DNA of 64,000 nucleotides, from contig NC_134398.1 in the NCBI RefSeq assembly GCF_050003625.1, forward strand, positions 203,230,583 through 203,294,582, given 5' to 3'. The stretch is from Haematobia irritans. Lineage: Eukaryota; Arthropoda; Insecta; Diptera; Muscidae. This document shows positions 25,048-36,788 of this stretch, piece after piece. The translations under genes were made by a program, and so were the position numbers. The notes beneath the pieces are model-generated. The model was given only the letters and a program-made list of their open reading frames with translations, was not told where the DNA came from and made no database searches. Every line of letters begins with the position of its first letter. Position 1 is the first letter of the stretch.

Positions 25048-25649
25048 AAAAAAAAATTTTAAAAATTTATAAAATCGTATAATTTCTTCTACATTGTTGG
25101 TATTACAGGAAAAGGTGTTAAGAACTAAAAATCCTCGTGGATGTGAGAAAGATGTGAGGGACAATGCAATTAGCAAGAAAATAATGTTTTTTTTTGAGCT
25201 AGTCTTTATGAAATTGTTTTTACATCCTGGAAAAGAATAAACGTTTACCACAAAAAGTATATACTTTTCTTCCAAATACACTTCCTTACAGCGAAAAGCA
25301 AATGAGAAACGAACTTTGTTTGTCTAAAATTTCGTTTGGGAGGAAAGAATTATTTTTTTGCGTGTATAGTCCAGTGGTATAGATTTTTTTTGTTTGAGAA
25401 TTGGCGTAAAAATCAATTGCAACAATAACTCAAGTTAAAAATGGCAAAACAAAAAAAAAAACTAACAGCCATCAACCACAAAAATGGTCATTTCCACCAA
25501 CACCCGGTCGTGTTGGGGCAACACAACAAAAAATAAAACACAACTAACACAAAAAATAAAATCGTATTGGACGTATTACTGCATTGCTCTTGTTCTAGGC
25601 GTGTTTTTGCTTTTTTAGGAAAATTTTGTGATTTTCCATGCAGTGGCGT

Positions 25650-27095
25650 TTTGACTTTTCGGGCCTTATTAAGATTTGTTTGTATTTATTTTTTATGTTT
25701 TTACAAATAATAGACACAATGGCTAGCTATAGCGATAATGTCGTGATATATGTTTCCAATTTTTCTCAATGTTTTCTTAATTTAGAAAAAAAATTTTTAA
25801 TTTTTTAGATTTTTTTAAGAACTGACGTTATAAATTTTTAAGGCCTTATATAGTTTTTTTTTTTTTGGCAAATAACACTCACAATGGCTAGTTATTGAAA
25901 TCCTGTACTCACATATGTTTAAGATTTATTTTTTTTGTTTTAATTTTTAATTTTTAAAACTTTGTTTCCCAACTTTTCTAAAGCTTTGCATTTTTTTAAT
26001 CTGACTTCATTCAATTCAAAATTTTTAAAGATAAGAGGAATTTTCTTCACCTTTTTTGGATTTTTTAGATTTGTTATGTGCTGGTTATTTGAATTTTCAG
26101 GTCTTACTAAGATTTGATTTTAGTTTATTTATTTAAGTTTTTCGTTTTTTTGTTGCAAATAACATTCACAATGGCTAGCTATTAAAGTCCTACCATTTTC
26201 ATTATTTTTTTCTAATTTTAATTCTAAAATCCTAAAGATGAAGATGGCTAAAGGTTTCATTTGTTCATGTTTTTAGACTTTTAAGGCCTTATCAAAATTT
26301 GCGTTTATTTTCTTTTTGTTGGCAAATATTATTCACAATGGTTAGCTATTGAAATCTTGTATTCAGGAATGTTTAAGATTTTTTTTTGGTTTTTGTTTTT
26401 TTTCATTTTTTAAGATTTTTTTTTTGTAATAATCTGACTTTAATTCAAAATTCTTAAAGGAAGAATTTTCTCATTATTTTTTTATTTTTTTTTTAGATTT
26501 TTCATGTGTTTTGATTTTTTAGGCCTTACTATGATTTGTTTTTTTTTTTTATTTATAATTTTTTTTTTGTTTTTTCAAATAACAGTCACAATTGAAATCC
26601 TACACTCACATATGTTTCAGATTTTTTTCTAACTTTGTTTTTTATATTTTAGATTTTGTATCCCTATTTTGCTAAAGCTTTTCATATTTGTTTTAAATTT
26701 GACTTCAATTCAAAATTTCCAAAGGAAGTTTAAATTGTTTATTTGTAACTATTTAGATTTTTCATACGCTGGTGTTTTGACCAAGATTTCTTTTGTTTTT
26801 TCAGGCCTTATTACGATTTTTTTTTACATATTATTAATTATTAATTAATTATTTATTTATTAATTAATTATTTATTTATTTATTTTATTTTATTTTATTT
26901 TATTTATTTATTTATTTTATTTTTTGGTAAAATCAATCACATCGGTCAGTTATTGAAATGCTACCCTCACATATGTTTCCGATTTATGTATTATTGTTTG
27001 ATTTTAATTTTTAAGATTTTGTTGTTTTTTAAATCTGACTTCAATTCAAATTCCTAAAAATAAGGATGCTTTTTTTAATGTTTTTTTATTTTTAA
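25650..27095. repeat. Degenerate long-period tandem repeat
   Basis: The phrase CAAATAACA-TCACAATGGCTAG-TATTGAAATCCT recurs at about 25703, 25867, 26156, 26324, 26575 and 26931. Between copies lie T-rich stretches and the phrases TCTGACTTCAATTCAAAAT and TTTAGGCCTTA. Intervals alternate roughly 165 and 250-350 bp, suggesting a two-part unit. A further unit lies beyond the inserted element, at about 29592. An ATTT/AATT microsatellite occupies about 26830-26920. Confidence 0.7.
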
Positions 27096-28005
27096 CTTTG
27101 TCATTCCGTTTGTAACACATCGAAATATTGCTCTAAGACCCCATAAAGTATATATATTCTGGGTCGTGGGGAAATTCTGAGTCGATCATGTCCGTCCGTC
27201 CGTCTGTTGAAAAAACGCTAACTTCCGAACGAAACAAGCTATCGACTTCAAACTTGATACAAGTAGTTGTTATTGATGTAGGTCGGATGGTATTGCAAAT
27301 GGGCCATATGGTCCACTTTTACGTATAGCCCCCATATAAACGGACCCCCTTATTTGGCTTGCGGATCCTCTAAGAGCAGCAAATTTCATCCGATCCGGTT
27401 GAAATTTGGTACATGGTGTTGGTATATGGTCTCTAACAACCGTACAAAAAGTGATCCACATCGGTCCATAATTATATATAGCCCCCATATAAACCGATCC
27501 CCAAATTTAACCTCCCGTGCCTCTAAGAGAAGCATATTTCATCCGATCCGGTTGAAATTTGGTACATGGTGTTGGTATATGGTCTCTAACAACCATGCAA
27601 AAATGGGTCCACATCGGTCCGTTATTATATATAGCCCCCATATAAACTGAACCCCCGGATTTGGCTTGCGGAGCCTCTAAGAGAAGTAAATTTCATCAGA
27701 TCCGGCTGAAATTTGGTACATGGTGTTAGTATATGGTCTCTAATAACTATGCAAAAATTGATCCACATCGGTCCATAATTACATATAGCCTCCATATAAA
27801 GCGATCTCCAGATTTGACCTCCGGAGCCCTTTGGAGGAGCAAAATTCATCCGATCCGGTTGAAATTTGGTACATTTCGCTTGTGCATGGCAATAACAACC
27901 ATACCAAACTTGGTCCGTATCGAACTATATTATATATAGCCCCCAAATAAACCGATTCCCAATCACAGAAAAATCACGATTGCCGCTCGAGCCAAAAATA
28001 ATCTA

Positions 28006-28295
28006 CCAATATTTTATTGCCATAGAAAATGTTGTCAAAATTTTATTTCTATAAACAATTTTTTCAAAATTTTATTTCTATAAATTTTGTCAAAATTTTA
28101 TTTCTATAAACAATTTTGTCAAAATTTTATTTCTATAAACAATTTTGTCAAAATTTTATTTCTATAAACAATTTTTTTTAAATTTTATTTCTATAGAAAA
28201 ATTTGTCAGCATTTTATTTCAGTAGAAAATTTTGTCAAAATTTTATATCTATAGAAAATTTTGTCAAAATTTTATTTCTATGAAGTATTTCATAG
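28006..28295. repeat. 29-bp minisatellite inside dispersed repeat copy 2
   Basis: About ten units in the TTTTATTTCTATA...TTTTGTCAAAA orientation. Several share the change CTATAAACAATTTTG, which marks a local expansion of one variant. Confidence 0.9.
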
Positions 28296-28679
28296 TTGGA
28301 GAGGAATATTTTGCAAAATCTTCCAAAACATCAAGAATTCTACCAGTCTACCAAACAGTAAAAAATCTGCAATTTTTGGTAGACTCGTGTTCATAATTGT
28401 ATGCAGCGCCCATATAAAGCGACCCCCATATTTCAATTTTGGCTCTATAATTACAGCAAAAAAGTTCATATCGGGGATAATTATTTCTTCCCTATATATA
28501 CCGGTCAAGAACTGAATATATACATATTTAATCGACCTTTCTTTTGTCTAATATATATCCCGCATGGACTAACTTACAATGTAGAAGATGATGTTAAGAA
28601 GTTTTAAGATCCCTTGCCATCGGCCGCAACCCAAGTAATTTAATTGTGGATGATGACTGCCTTTAGTAGAAGTTTCTAC

Positions 28680-29218
28680 TAGAGGTGTGCGCGTGACTAA
28701 AATTTCACTCACACTCACGCACATTCACGAAACAAAATGTTTATTTACGCACGCTCACGCACGATACGTGTTGTAGCCAATCCCACTCACGCACATTCAC
28801 GAAATGAAAACCAGTACTCACGCACGCTCACCCACGAACTACTTTTAAAGACTCACGTTCACGCACGATTCACGACAATTCCCGTGATTCACGACAAATT
28901 CACGAACCTCACGACATTTTCCAAACGGAAATCTGCAAAGGTAACAAACTTCAAAACTAGAATATAGTTCGAGAGCTAAATTAATTTCAGTTAAAATACG
29001 AATATGAATTAAATCTTGATTTTTTTCGTGAGCGTGATTTTGCAGAAATTTTATTCACGCACATTCACGAACCGATTTTATTTCTCACACACGAAATATT
29101 TATTTTAGTCCCATTCACGCACATTCACGAGACTTGCTTTGGATTTTGTTCACGACTCACGTGATTCTCGCGTGAATCACGCGTGTCACGAGAATTTCGT
29201 GTCACGCGCACACGTCTA
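28680..29218. mobile_element. hAT-type MITE with internal CTCACGCACA repeats, copy A
   Basis: Ends TAGAGGTGTGCGCGTGA and TCACGCGCACACGTCTA are inverted repeats with one mismatch. They are flanked by a perfect 8-bp duplication GTTTCTAC (28672-28679, 29219-29226). The dispersed repeat copy 1 shows the empty site near 7430 (GAAGTTTCTACACAATCC). The 539-bp interior is dense in CTCACGCAC and CATTCACGA phrases around a unique AT-rich centre (about 28930-29030). No transposase. Confidence 0.9.
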
Positions 29219-29306
29219 GTTTCTACGCAATCCATGGTGGAGGATACATAAGATTCGGCCTGGCCGAACTTACCGCCGTATATATTTGTTTGTTTTTTTT
29301 TTTTTT

Positions 29307-29855
29307 GAGTTTTTAAGCTTTTTGATTTTTTTTTTTTTTTTTTGATTTTTCCGACCTTATTGACTTTTATTACCAAGGACTGAATAGTCTAAGTGAGCCT
29401 GAAACGAAATCGGGGTGCCACTTTAACCTTTAAACTAAGCTAAACATTTTCAAAATATAGTTTTTAAATCTGACTTCAAGTCAAAATTCCCAAAGGTAAG
29501 ATGGAATTTCTTCTTTGTGTTTTTTCGAGAGTTTTTGAGTTTTCAGGCCTTACAAAAATTTTCTTTTATTATAATTATTATTATTTTTTTTAAATAACAA
29601 AATGGATAACTATTGAAATCCTACACTCACATATGTTTCAAATTGTTACTATTATTATTTTATATTTTTTAATTTGTTTTTATTTTTTACATTACTTTTT
29701 ACTTTTTGTTTTTTTTTTTTAATTATTATTATAAATTTTTTAAATTATTTTTTTTACTCTTTGTTTTATTTTTAATTTCGTTTTAGTTTTTAGATTTTTC
29801 TATTTTGTTAAATTCGAAATTCCTAACGATTGTTCCCGCCACGTTTCCTTATTTT
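29307..29855. repeat. Right remainder of the degenerate tandem repeat
   Basis: Contains the phrase TAACTATTGAAATCCTACACTCACATATGTTTC at about 29606-29640 (described by its parts: ACTATTGAAATCC, CTACACTCACATATG) and TCTGACTTCAAGTCAAAAT at about 29468. It continues the series broken at 27096. Confidence 0.6.
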
Positions 29856-30133
29856 GTGTGTTTCTGTTTTGTTTTTTTAAGTTTTATAGTCTATCCAGCT
29901 TCGCTATGCGAAAATATGTAATTTTGAATTTCACACATTTGCGGCGTGTCTTTGTTGTTTCAGTTTTGAATCGTATGAAAATACTGACATATTCCAAGTT
30001 TCTCTCTGTAACGACCCTAGTAGTTTGTTTTGTTGGTTCTATCAAGGAATGTGGAATTTTGCAATCAAACCAGCCGAAAACAAAAATTGTAAATGTAGAG
30101 AAAAAAAAAACGAAATGAAAAACTAACATCTAC
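29856..30133. other. Non-coding or unrecognised flank of a candidate exon
   Basis: Lies 3' (minus strand) of the candidate exon at 30134-30284. It has somewhat higher GC than its surroundings, but no exon could be defined. Confidence 0.3.
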
Positions 30134-30284
30134 CACTCCAACAACCACAATAAAAACAATGATGAAAATAGCAAGAACAACGTAAGTCACTGCATAGGCA
30201 AAGTCACGTTCAAATATCTGGTGGATGCAGGCGGCATGCGCCAGGTATGAATAGAACCAACAGCAACAATATGGGACAGTGGTT
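30134..30284 (-). CDS. Candidate internal exon, hydrophobic protein
   Basis: Read on the minus strand, 151 nt lie between the acceptor AATTTAG (AG at 30286-30285) and the donor GTAGAT (30133-30128). One base completes a split codon and 50 open codons follow. Residues 1-30 include PYCCCWFYSYLAHAACIHQ and the polar step FERD; residues 29-50 (AYAVTYVVLAIFIIVFIVVV) form a strong membrane segment. GC at third codon positions is well above the local background, which argues for coding. I do not recognise the family, and no neighbouring exon could be joined in phase: the nearest upstream candidate has a stop in the needed frame. It could be part of a small multi-pass membrane protein, or chance. Confidence 0.35.
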
Positions 30285-31674
30285 CTAAATTTAATTAAAA
30301 TAAAAAAAGTCCAAAGAACCATGGATGCACACAGCGGCTATCAATACTACAACCCACCTTACATATTTCAAGGGTACTAAAAGTTACGGGTATAAGGTAA
30401 TTTGAATCTCCCACAAAGTAGTTCAGAATTTCAAAAACCAAAATTGTAAATGTTTCAACACATATATCTCCACCGTAAACTTCGTATGGCCCTACAAATA
30501 TGTTTGATTCCTATATTTCCCTTCAATAAACGAATTTTCTTTAACAAGTGAAAAAAAAATTGTTTTTGAAATTTTCTTGATTTTTTCGAAAAATATTTAC
30601 CTTTTTTACCATATCAGAGTTCAAAATAAAGTTTATTTAAAATTTCTACAATTCACTTACATTTTCTTTCACTATGAATTCAATTTTTCTTTGAGTGTAT
30701 CCTTACCTGAAAAAAAAAAAACAAAACAAAACACAAATTATTAAAAAAAAACATTTGCAATTACATTATAAAAAAAATCCATTTAATTCATCAAAACCAC
30801 TGTTCAAATGCTGTATGATAACAATAACATGCATTCAGCCTCTCTTTATTTCACCATCACCACATATGTACATATGATGGTCACATATTCACCAGAGCAA
30901 CAAACAACCTCCATCACCACCACCATCACCAATCACACTTTGATGTTGTTTGGCTGCCGAAGGTTGCTGCTTGCAGTTGAGCCTCTTGGGTGTTGCAACC
31001 ACATAAGTGAGAAATCAATAAATGTTGGTAGTTGCCAAACAAATGAAAAGGAAACAACGTCAACAACAACAACAACAACTAAACAAAACCAGAACAATTT
31101 TCATTGCGCAGGCAAAGAGAGGAGAAAAACAAAACCATTATTTAACTAGGCCTTCATCATTCGGAAACATCATCATTGAAATTGCACTGTGGTGTAAAGG
31201 CGAGAAAAAAATCTTTAATACAGGGTAATAAGAAACTGAATAAATCAGGATGGAAACTGTGATTAACATTTTATCAATGATTTTTCAATTGCTTTCTTTT
31301 TGACAATTGATTTTTTGGAAATTTTATGAATAATTTCGTAATAGAAATTTCATAATTTGCACAGAATATACATATAAATAATTTTTTTTTTTTTTTTGAA
31401 ATACTTCAAAGATTTGAATCCTTCACTTTTGGTATTGGTTCTGTGTCAAGGACAATGATTCATTAAAACAAAGATATTTTGGATAAAATTTAAATCTACA
31501 CTGAAAAAAATATTGACCTAATATGAGGGATAATGCAATTTTAATTATAAGAAATTTCATAATTTTTGCTTTCATTTTTTTTAGATAGCTCACAGATTAA
31601 GTTGTGAAAAAAACTTTATGTTATTTTGTCCAAAATTTTTATATGAAAAATTTATTTTTGTCATATCTCCTTAA
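30285..31674. other. Non-coding sequence with simple repeats
   Basis: A CAACAACAAC microsatellite lies at about 31060-31080 and CACCAC-rich sequence at 30910-30940. The stretch 30800-31230 is more GC-rich and complex than its surroundings and might be transcribed, but no exon is supported. Confidence 0.4.
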
Positions 31675-32095
31675 ATATGGGTCCTAGAGCGAAAAGTATG
31701 TTAATTCCAGACTAAACCTCAAAAAATAAAAATTCTATGAAATTTTATATATACGCTTTTATAAGAAAAACGTAGTTTGGCCAAAAATATGCGCCTAGAG
31801 GGGAAAAAAGAGTAAATTAGTGGCTACCCGTCAAAAAATTAAATTTTGTATGAGAATCCTCGAAAATTTCAAATTCTATAAGAAATGCGTTCTAAATCGA
31901 ATAGGACGTTAATTCGTGACCACTCCTAAATAATTAAAATTTCGATAAAAATCCTCGAAAATTCAACATTTTATACGGAATGCGCCCTAGAACGAAACGG
32001 ACGTAATTCGTGACCACCCCAAAAAAAATAATTTATGAAAATTTATTTTGGCCATATTTATTCGGGACGAACCTAAAAATCAAACTCTCCATGAA
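31675..32095. repeat. Degenerate tandem repeat, unit about 95-110 bp
   Basis: The phrase GCGCCCTAGAACGAAACGGA followed by CGTAATTCGTGACCACCCC recurs, decayed, at about 31683, 31790, 31887 and 31982. The two rightmost units are most alike. Spacing is about 107, 97 and 95 bp. Confidence 0.7.
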
Positions 32096-32124
32096 AAACC
32101 TCAATAAACCCAAATTTTGATATT

Positions 32125-34972
32125 GTCGAAATACAATTTTGACAAAATTTTCTATGGAAATAAAATTTTGACAAATTTTTCTATAGAAATAAAACTTTGA
32201 CAATATTTTCTATAGAAATGAAATTTTGACAAAATTTTCTATGGAAAAAATTGACAAAGTTATCTATGGAAAAAAAATTTTATAAAATTTTTTATGTAAA
32301 TAAAATTTTGGCAAAATTTTGTATAGAAATAAAATTTTGACAAAATTTTCCATTGAAATAACATTTCGACAAAATTTTCTATAGAAATAAAATTTTGACA
32401 AAATTTTCTATAGAAATAAAATTTTGACAAAATTTTCTATAGAAATAAAATTTTGACAAATTTTCTATAGAAATAAAATTTTGACAAAATTTTCTATAGA
32501 AATAAAATTTTGTCAAAATTTTCTATAGAAATAAAATTTTGACAAAATTTTCTATAGAAATAAATTTTTGACAAAATTTTCCATAGAAATAAAATTTTGA
32601 CAAAATTTTCTATAGAAATAAAATTTTGACAAAATTTTCTATGGAAATAAAATTTTGACAAAATTTTCTATGGAAATAAAATTTTGACAAAATATTCTAT
32701 ACAAATAAAATTTTGACAAAATATTCTATACAAATAAAATTTTGACAAAATATTCGATACAAATAAAATTTTGACAAAATTTTTTATGGAAGTAAAATTT
32801 TGACAAAATTTAGATAGAAATATGATTTTGATAAAATTTTCTATAGAAATAAAATTTGGACAAAAATTTTCTATAGAAATACAATTTTGACAACATTTTC
32901 TATAGAAATAAAATTTTTACAAAATTTTTTATGGATGAAAAATTTTGACAAAATTTTTGTGGAAGTAAAATTTTGGTAAAATTTTCTATTGAAATATGAT
33001 TTTGACAAAATTTTCTATAGAAATAAAATTTTGGTAAAATGTTCTATTGAAATACGATTTTGACAAAATTTTCTATAGAAATAAAATTTTTACAAACTTT
33101 TCTATAGAAATAAAATTTTGACAAAAAATTTCTATAGAAATAAAATTTTGACAAAATTTTCAGTTTCCTTTATTATTATATAGAAATAAAATTTTGACAA
33201 TTTTTTCTATAGAAATAAAATTTTGACAAAATTTTCTGTAGATATAAAATTTTGACAAAATTTTCTATAGAAATAAAATTTTGACAAAATTTTCTATAGA
33301 AAAACATTTTGGCAAAATTTTCTATGAAAATAAATTTTTGACAAAAAAAATGTTTGACAAAATTTTCTATAGAAATAAAATTTTGAATAAATTTTCTATA
33401 GAAATAAAATTTTGACAAAATTTTCTATGGAAATAAAATTGTGACCAAATTTTCTATAGAAATAACATTTTGACAAATTTTCTATAGAAATAAAATTTTG
33501 ACAAAATTTTCTATGGAAATGAAATTTTGACAAAATTTTCTATAGAAATAAAATTTTAACAAAATTTTCTATAGATATACAAATTTTACAAAATTGTCTA
33601 TAGATACACAAATTTTACAAAATTGTCTATAGAAATAAAATTTTGACTAAGTTTTCCATAGAAATAAAATTTTGAAAATATTTTCTATAGACATAGAATT
33701 TTGACAAAATTTTCTATAGAAATAAAATTTTGTCAAAATTTTCTATAGAAATACAATTTTGACAAAATTTTCTATAGAAATAAAATTTTGACAAAATTTC
33801 CTGTACAAATAAAATTTTGACAAAATTGTCTATAGAAATAAAATTTTAACAAATTTTGTATAGAAATAAAATTTTGACTAAATGAAATAAAATTTTAACA
33901 AAATTGTTTATAGAAATAAAATGTTGACAAAATTTTCTATAGAAATAAAATTTTGACAAAATTTTCTATAGAAATAAAATTTTATCTAATTATACAATTA
34001 TTTTTCGAGCTTTATGGACAGATATAGATTAAGGAACCTGGTTAATAGAGCCATTGAAAAGAAAACGCCAGATACAATGGCTCTATTAACCAGGTTCCTT
34101 AATCCATATCTGTCCATAAAGCTCGAAAAATAATTGTATAATTAGATATAATGCATTTGGACGTCAATTGCCTGTTTCGGTATCAGGCTAACATGAAATA
34201 TAAGAAATAAAATTTTAAAAAATTTTCTATAGAAATAAAATTTTAAAAAATTTTCTATAGAAATAAAATTTTGACTAAATTTTCTATAGAAATAAAATTT
34301 TGACATTTTTTATGGAAGTAAAATTTTGGTAAAATTTTCTATTGAAATATGATTTTGACAAAAATTGTCTATAGAAAAAAAAATTGACTAAATTTTCTAT
34401 AGAATACAATTTTCACAACATTTTCTATAGAAATAAAATTTTGACAAAATTTTTTATGGAAGTAAAATTTTGGTAAAATTTTCTATTGAAATATGATTTT
34501 GACAAAATTTTCTATAGAAATAAATTTTTGACAAAATTTTCTTTGACTAAATTTTCTATAGAAATAAAATTTTGACAAAATTTTGTAGGGAAGTAAAATT
34601 TTGGTAAAATTTTCTATTGAAATATGATTTTGATAAAATTTTCTATAGAAATAAAATGTTGACAAAATTTTCTATAAAAATAAAATTTTGACTATACTTT
34701 CTATAGAAATACAATTTTGACAACATTTGCTATAGAAATAAAATTTTGTAAAACTTTTTAATGGAAGTGAAATTTTGGTAAAATTTTCTATTGAAATATG
34801 ATTTTGACAAAATTTTCTATACAAATAAAATTTTTACAACATTTTCTGTAGAAATAAAATTTTTACAAAATTTTCTATAGAAATAAAATTTTTACAAAAT
34901 TTTCTATAGAAATAAAATTATCACAAAAATTTTCTATAGAAATAAAATTTTGAATAAATTTTCTATAGAAAT
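32125..34972. repeat. 29-bp minisatellite array, GAC orientation
   Basis: About 90 units in the TTTTGACAAAATTTT orientation, interrupted by a palindromic insertion at 33983-34204. From 34300 to 34800 the unit sequence GGAAGTAAAATTTTGGTAAAA then TTGAAATATGATTTTGAC recurs several times, a local higher-order pattern. Its right flank (GTGGCTCGAGTGGCG, about 35037) resembles the sequence next to the minisatellite in dispersed repeat copy 2 (GCCGCTCGAGCC, 27983). Confidence 0.93.
33983..34148. repeat. Near-perfect palindrome, 74-bp arms
   Basis: Arms 33983-34056 and 34075-34148 pair with a single mismatch (A34026 against C34105) around an 18-nt loop. It sits inside the minisatellite and is followed by 55 bp of unique sequence before the array resumes (about 34205), so at least 220 bp was inserted. 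Confidence 0.92.
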
Positions 34973-35917
34973 AACTAAAGATTTCTTATGTGGTAGTTTT
35001 TTGGCAAAATGTTCTCCAAATTTTGGTATATTGTTTGTGGCTCGAGTGGCGTCCCTGTCTAAGATCCCTTGTCGATTGATGAAATGTAGTAATTTAGTTT
35101 AAAAAATCAATCTTTGGACTTCCTATAATTTGTTTTATAGTTTAATTTTTTTGTCTTCAATTTTCAATAAAACATGATTATCCCACTGTCAATCTTGGCG
35201 AAAAAAGAGTACAATATCCAAAGCGTACAAGGTAGCATCGAACAATGGCTATCATACCAAAGACCACCTCTAATATCATCTCACCAAGGCTATTGGGAGG
35301 CCGGCTGAAAGGCAGTAGAATATTAGAGATATGTATAAAAAATGCAACATGTGGCATGTATTTTTTCTGTGTTTTTTTTTTCTTTCTTCCTCTTCTATTG
35401 CATAAATTCCAAGTACTTATCATCATCTAACTACTTCCACTTCTATCAAAGTACGCAGTTTGTTTTTTCCTTTCAATTTAACATCGAGTGGAAAATCTCG
35501 AAAAAAAAACTATTGTGCTTCTTTTCCTCTCTTTTTTTTGCAAAATAAAGAACATTACCTTGTTTTTAGACCCTTTTCACACTCTGCTGTGAAACCATAA
35601 TTTCCAGTTCATACAGCACACACAGAATTAGGAAGATGGGTAATTGGGGATGGGTGGGTATTATGCAAAAACTATAGTTTTGCTAAAAGGAGAGGCAAAA
35701 TCATCGTTGGTGACCTACATTTCGTTTGAAGGCACATATTCGTATATACAACAAAAGCGAGTGATTTATAGTTTGCAGAAAGCTAGTACGGGAAACAACG
35801 AAAACTACATATTCGTGTTTGTGAGTTCTGTAAAATGGTTCATGTGTGTGTTGAAAACGACACCATAATCGGTTAATCAGTTTCCTTATTGTTGTTGTTG
35901 TTGCCACTGCACTCAGT
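34973..35917. other. Non-coding sequence with one weak exon candidate
   Basis: On the minus strand the acceptor CTGCCTTTCAG (AG at 35306-35305) opens a frame RPPNSLGEMILEVVFGMIAI that ends at a stop at 35180-35178. It reads as a hydrophobic peptide but has no family match and no supported partner exon. The rest is AT-rich with short GT microsatellites. Confidence 0.3.
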
Positions 35918-35925
35918 GTTGGCTT

Positions 35926-36780
35926 CAGTGTTGCCAACTCCTCAAGGCCAAAAAGCACCAAAAAAAAATATTTCAAATTCTAACATACCACCTTCCACCA
36001 CAAAATCGAAAGTTAAATGCTCTACTAAAAAAAAAAAAAACTTCCGAAGATGTATTATAGAACTTTTGTGAAGTGAATTTCAAGGTGGGTACTAAGACCG
36101 AGTTTAGCCGCTAAAATATAAAATAGTCATTTTTTCACAATTACTTTTCTCTAATAAATGATTTTAAGGAATGCAAACTTTGTGAAAATTTCCTTTTGGC
36201 TATTCCCCATCAAGTTATAATAAAATGTGCAGCATAATTTTATGCCCATTTTTACTGATATAGTTTTCACTTTAGCGGCAAAACTCAAACTTAGTACTCA
36301 CCATTATGAACCGCTATTCGAGTATACACCTTCATCAGTTTTAATGCTTTCGTCCAATTCATTTTGATCAGTGATGTTTTTCTACTTTCAAAATATTAAT
36401 ATATGGAAGGAGTTAATACAAACGTTTTTAATGACATCTTTACCAAATTCAAAAATTCGGCACTCATCATTCGACTTTCCTACAGAAATCCTAAATAACA
36501 ATATTAATTAAAAAATAATCAATACCAACTTCATAACAATCAAACTCTATATTTGGCAATAAATTTGAGTGTCTTCAGCTCTTGAAAGTCTAATCAAAAT
36601 TTTTGTATCAATTACTTAATACTGTTCAAAATAAAAAAAGCACCAAAAGCACTAAATGAAAATGCCAGAAAGCACCAAGTTGGTGCTTTTTTTGAAAAGG
36701 CACCAAAAAGACAATTTGGTGCTTTTTAGAAATCAAAAAGCACTAAATTTGGTGCTAAAAGCACCAAATTGGCAACACTG
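35926..36780. mobile_element. Non-autonomous hAT-type element with CAGTGTTGCCAA ends
   Basis: Left end CAGTGTTGCCAA and right end TTGGCAACACTG are perfect inverted repeats. A perfect 8-bp duplication GTTGGCTT flanks them (35918-35925, 36781-36788). The subterminal regions carry many copies of GCACCAA or its complement TTGGTGC (one near 35958 and at least seven between 36635 and 36770), in both orientations, as expected of transposase-binding repeats. The 855-bp body has no transposase. It lies in an otherwise unannotated region. Confidence 0.88.
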
Positions 36781-36788
36781 GTTGGCTT

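Larger units (their letters stand above)
24440..25364. mobile_element. TA-flanked element with CACGCAAA ends
   Basis: The left end CACGCAAAGAAAAA and right end TTTTTTTGCGTG are inverted and flanked by TA (24438-24439, 25365-25366). The interior holds two divergently oriented tRNA-like SINE heads and no transposase. The conserved end is short (about eight bases plus an A-run), so this is a plausible but unproven non-autonomous Tc1/mariner-type element. Confidence 0.5.
27096..29306. mobile_element. Dispersed repeat element, copy 2, carrying a nested hAT MITE
   Basis: Same part order as 4911-7512: leader TTTGTCATTCCGTTTGTAAC, about four 153-bp monomers (27335-27960), minisatellite (28006-28290), unique 3' part, hairpin TTCGGCCTGGCCGAA and T-run. 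It interrupts the degenerate tandem repeat of 25650-29850 and is itself interrupted at 28680-29218. The 5' end starts later than in copy 1. Confidence 0.78.

Noticed and set aside
30808..31149. 113-residue plus-strand frame rich in threonine and histidine
   Set aside because: The bias comes from CAC/ACA simple repeats, with no domain, and the frame is not bounded by splice sites.
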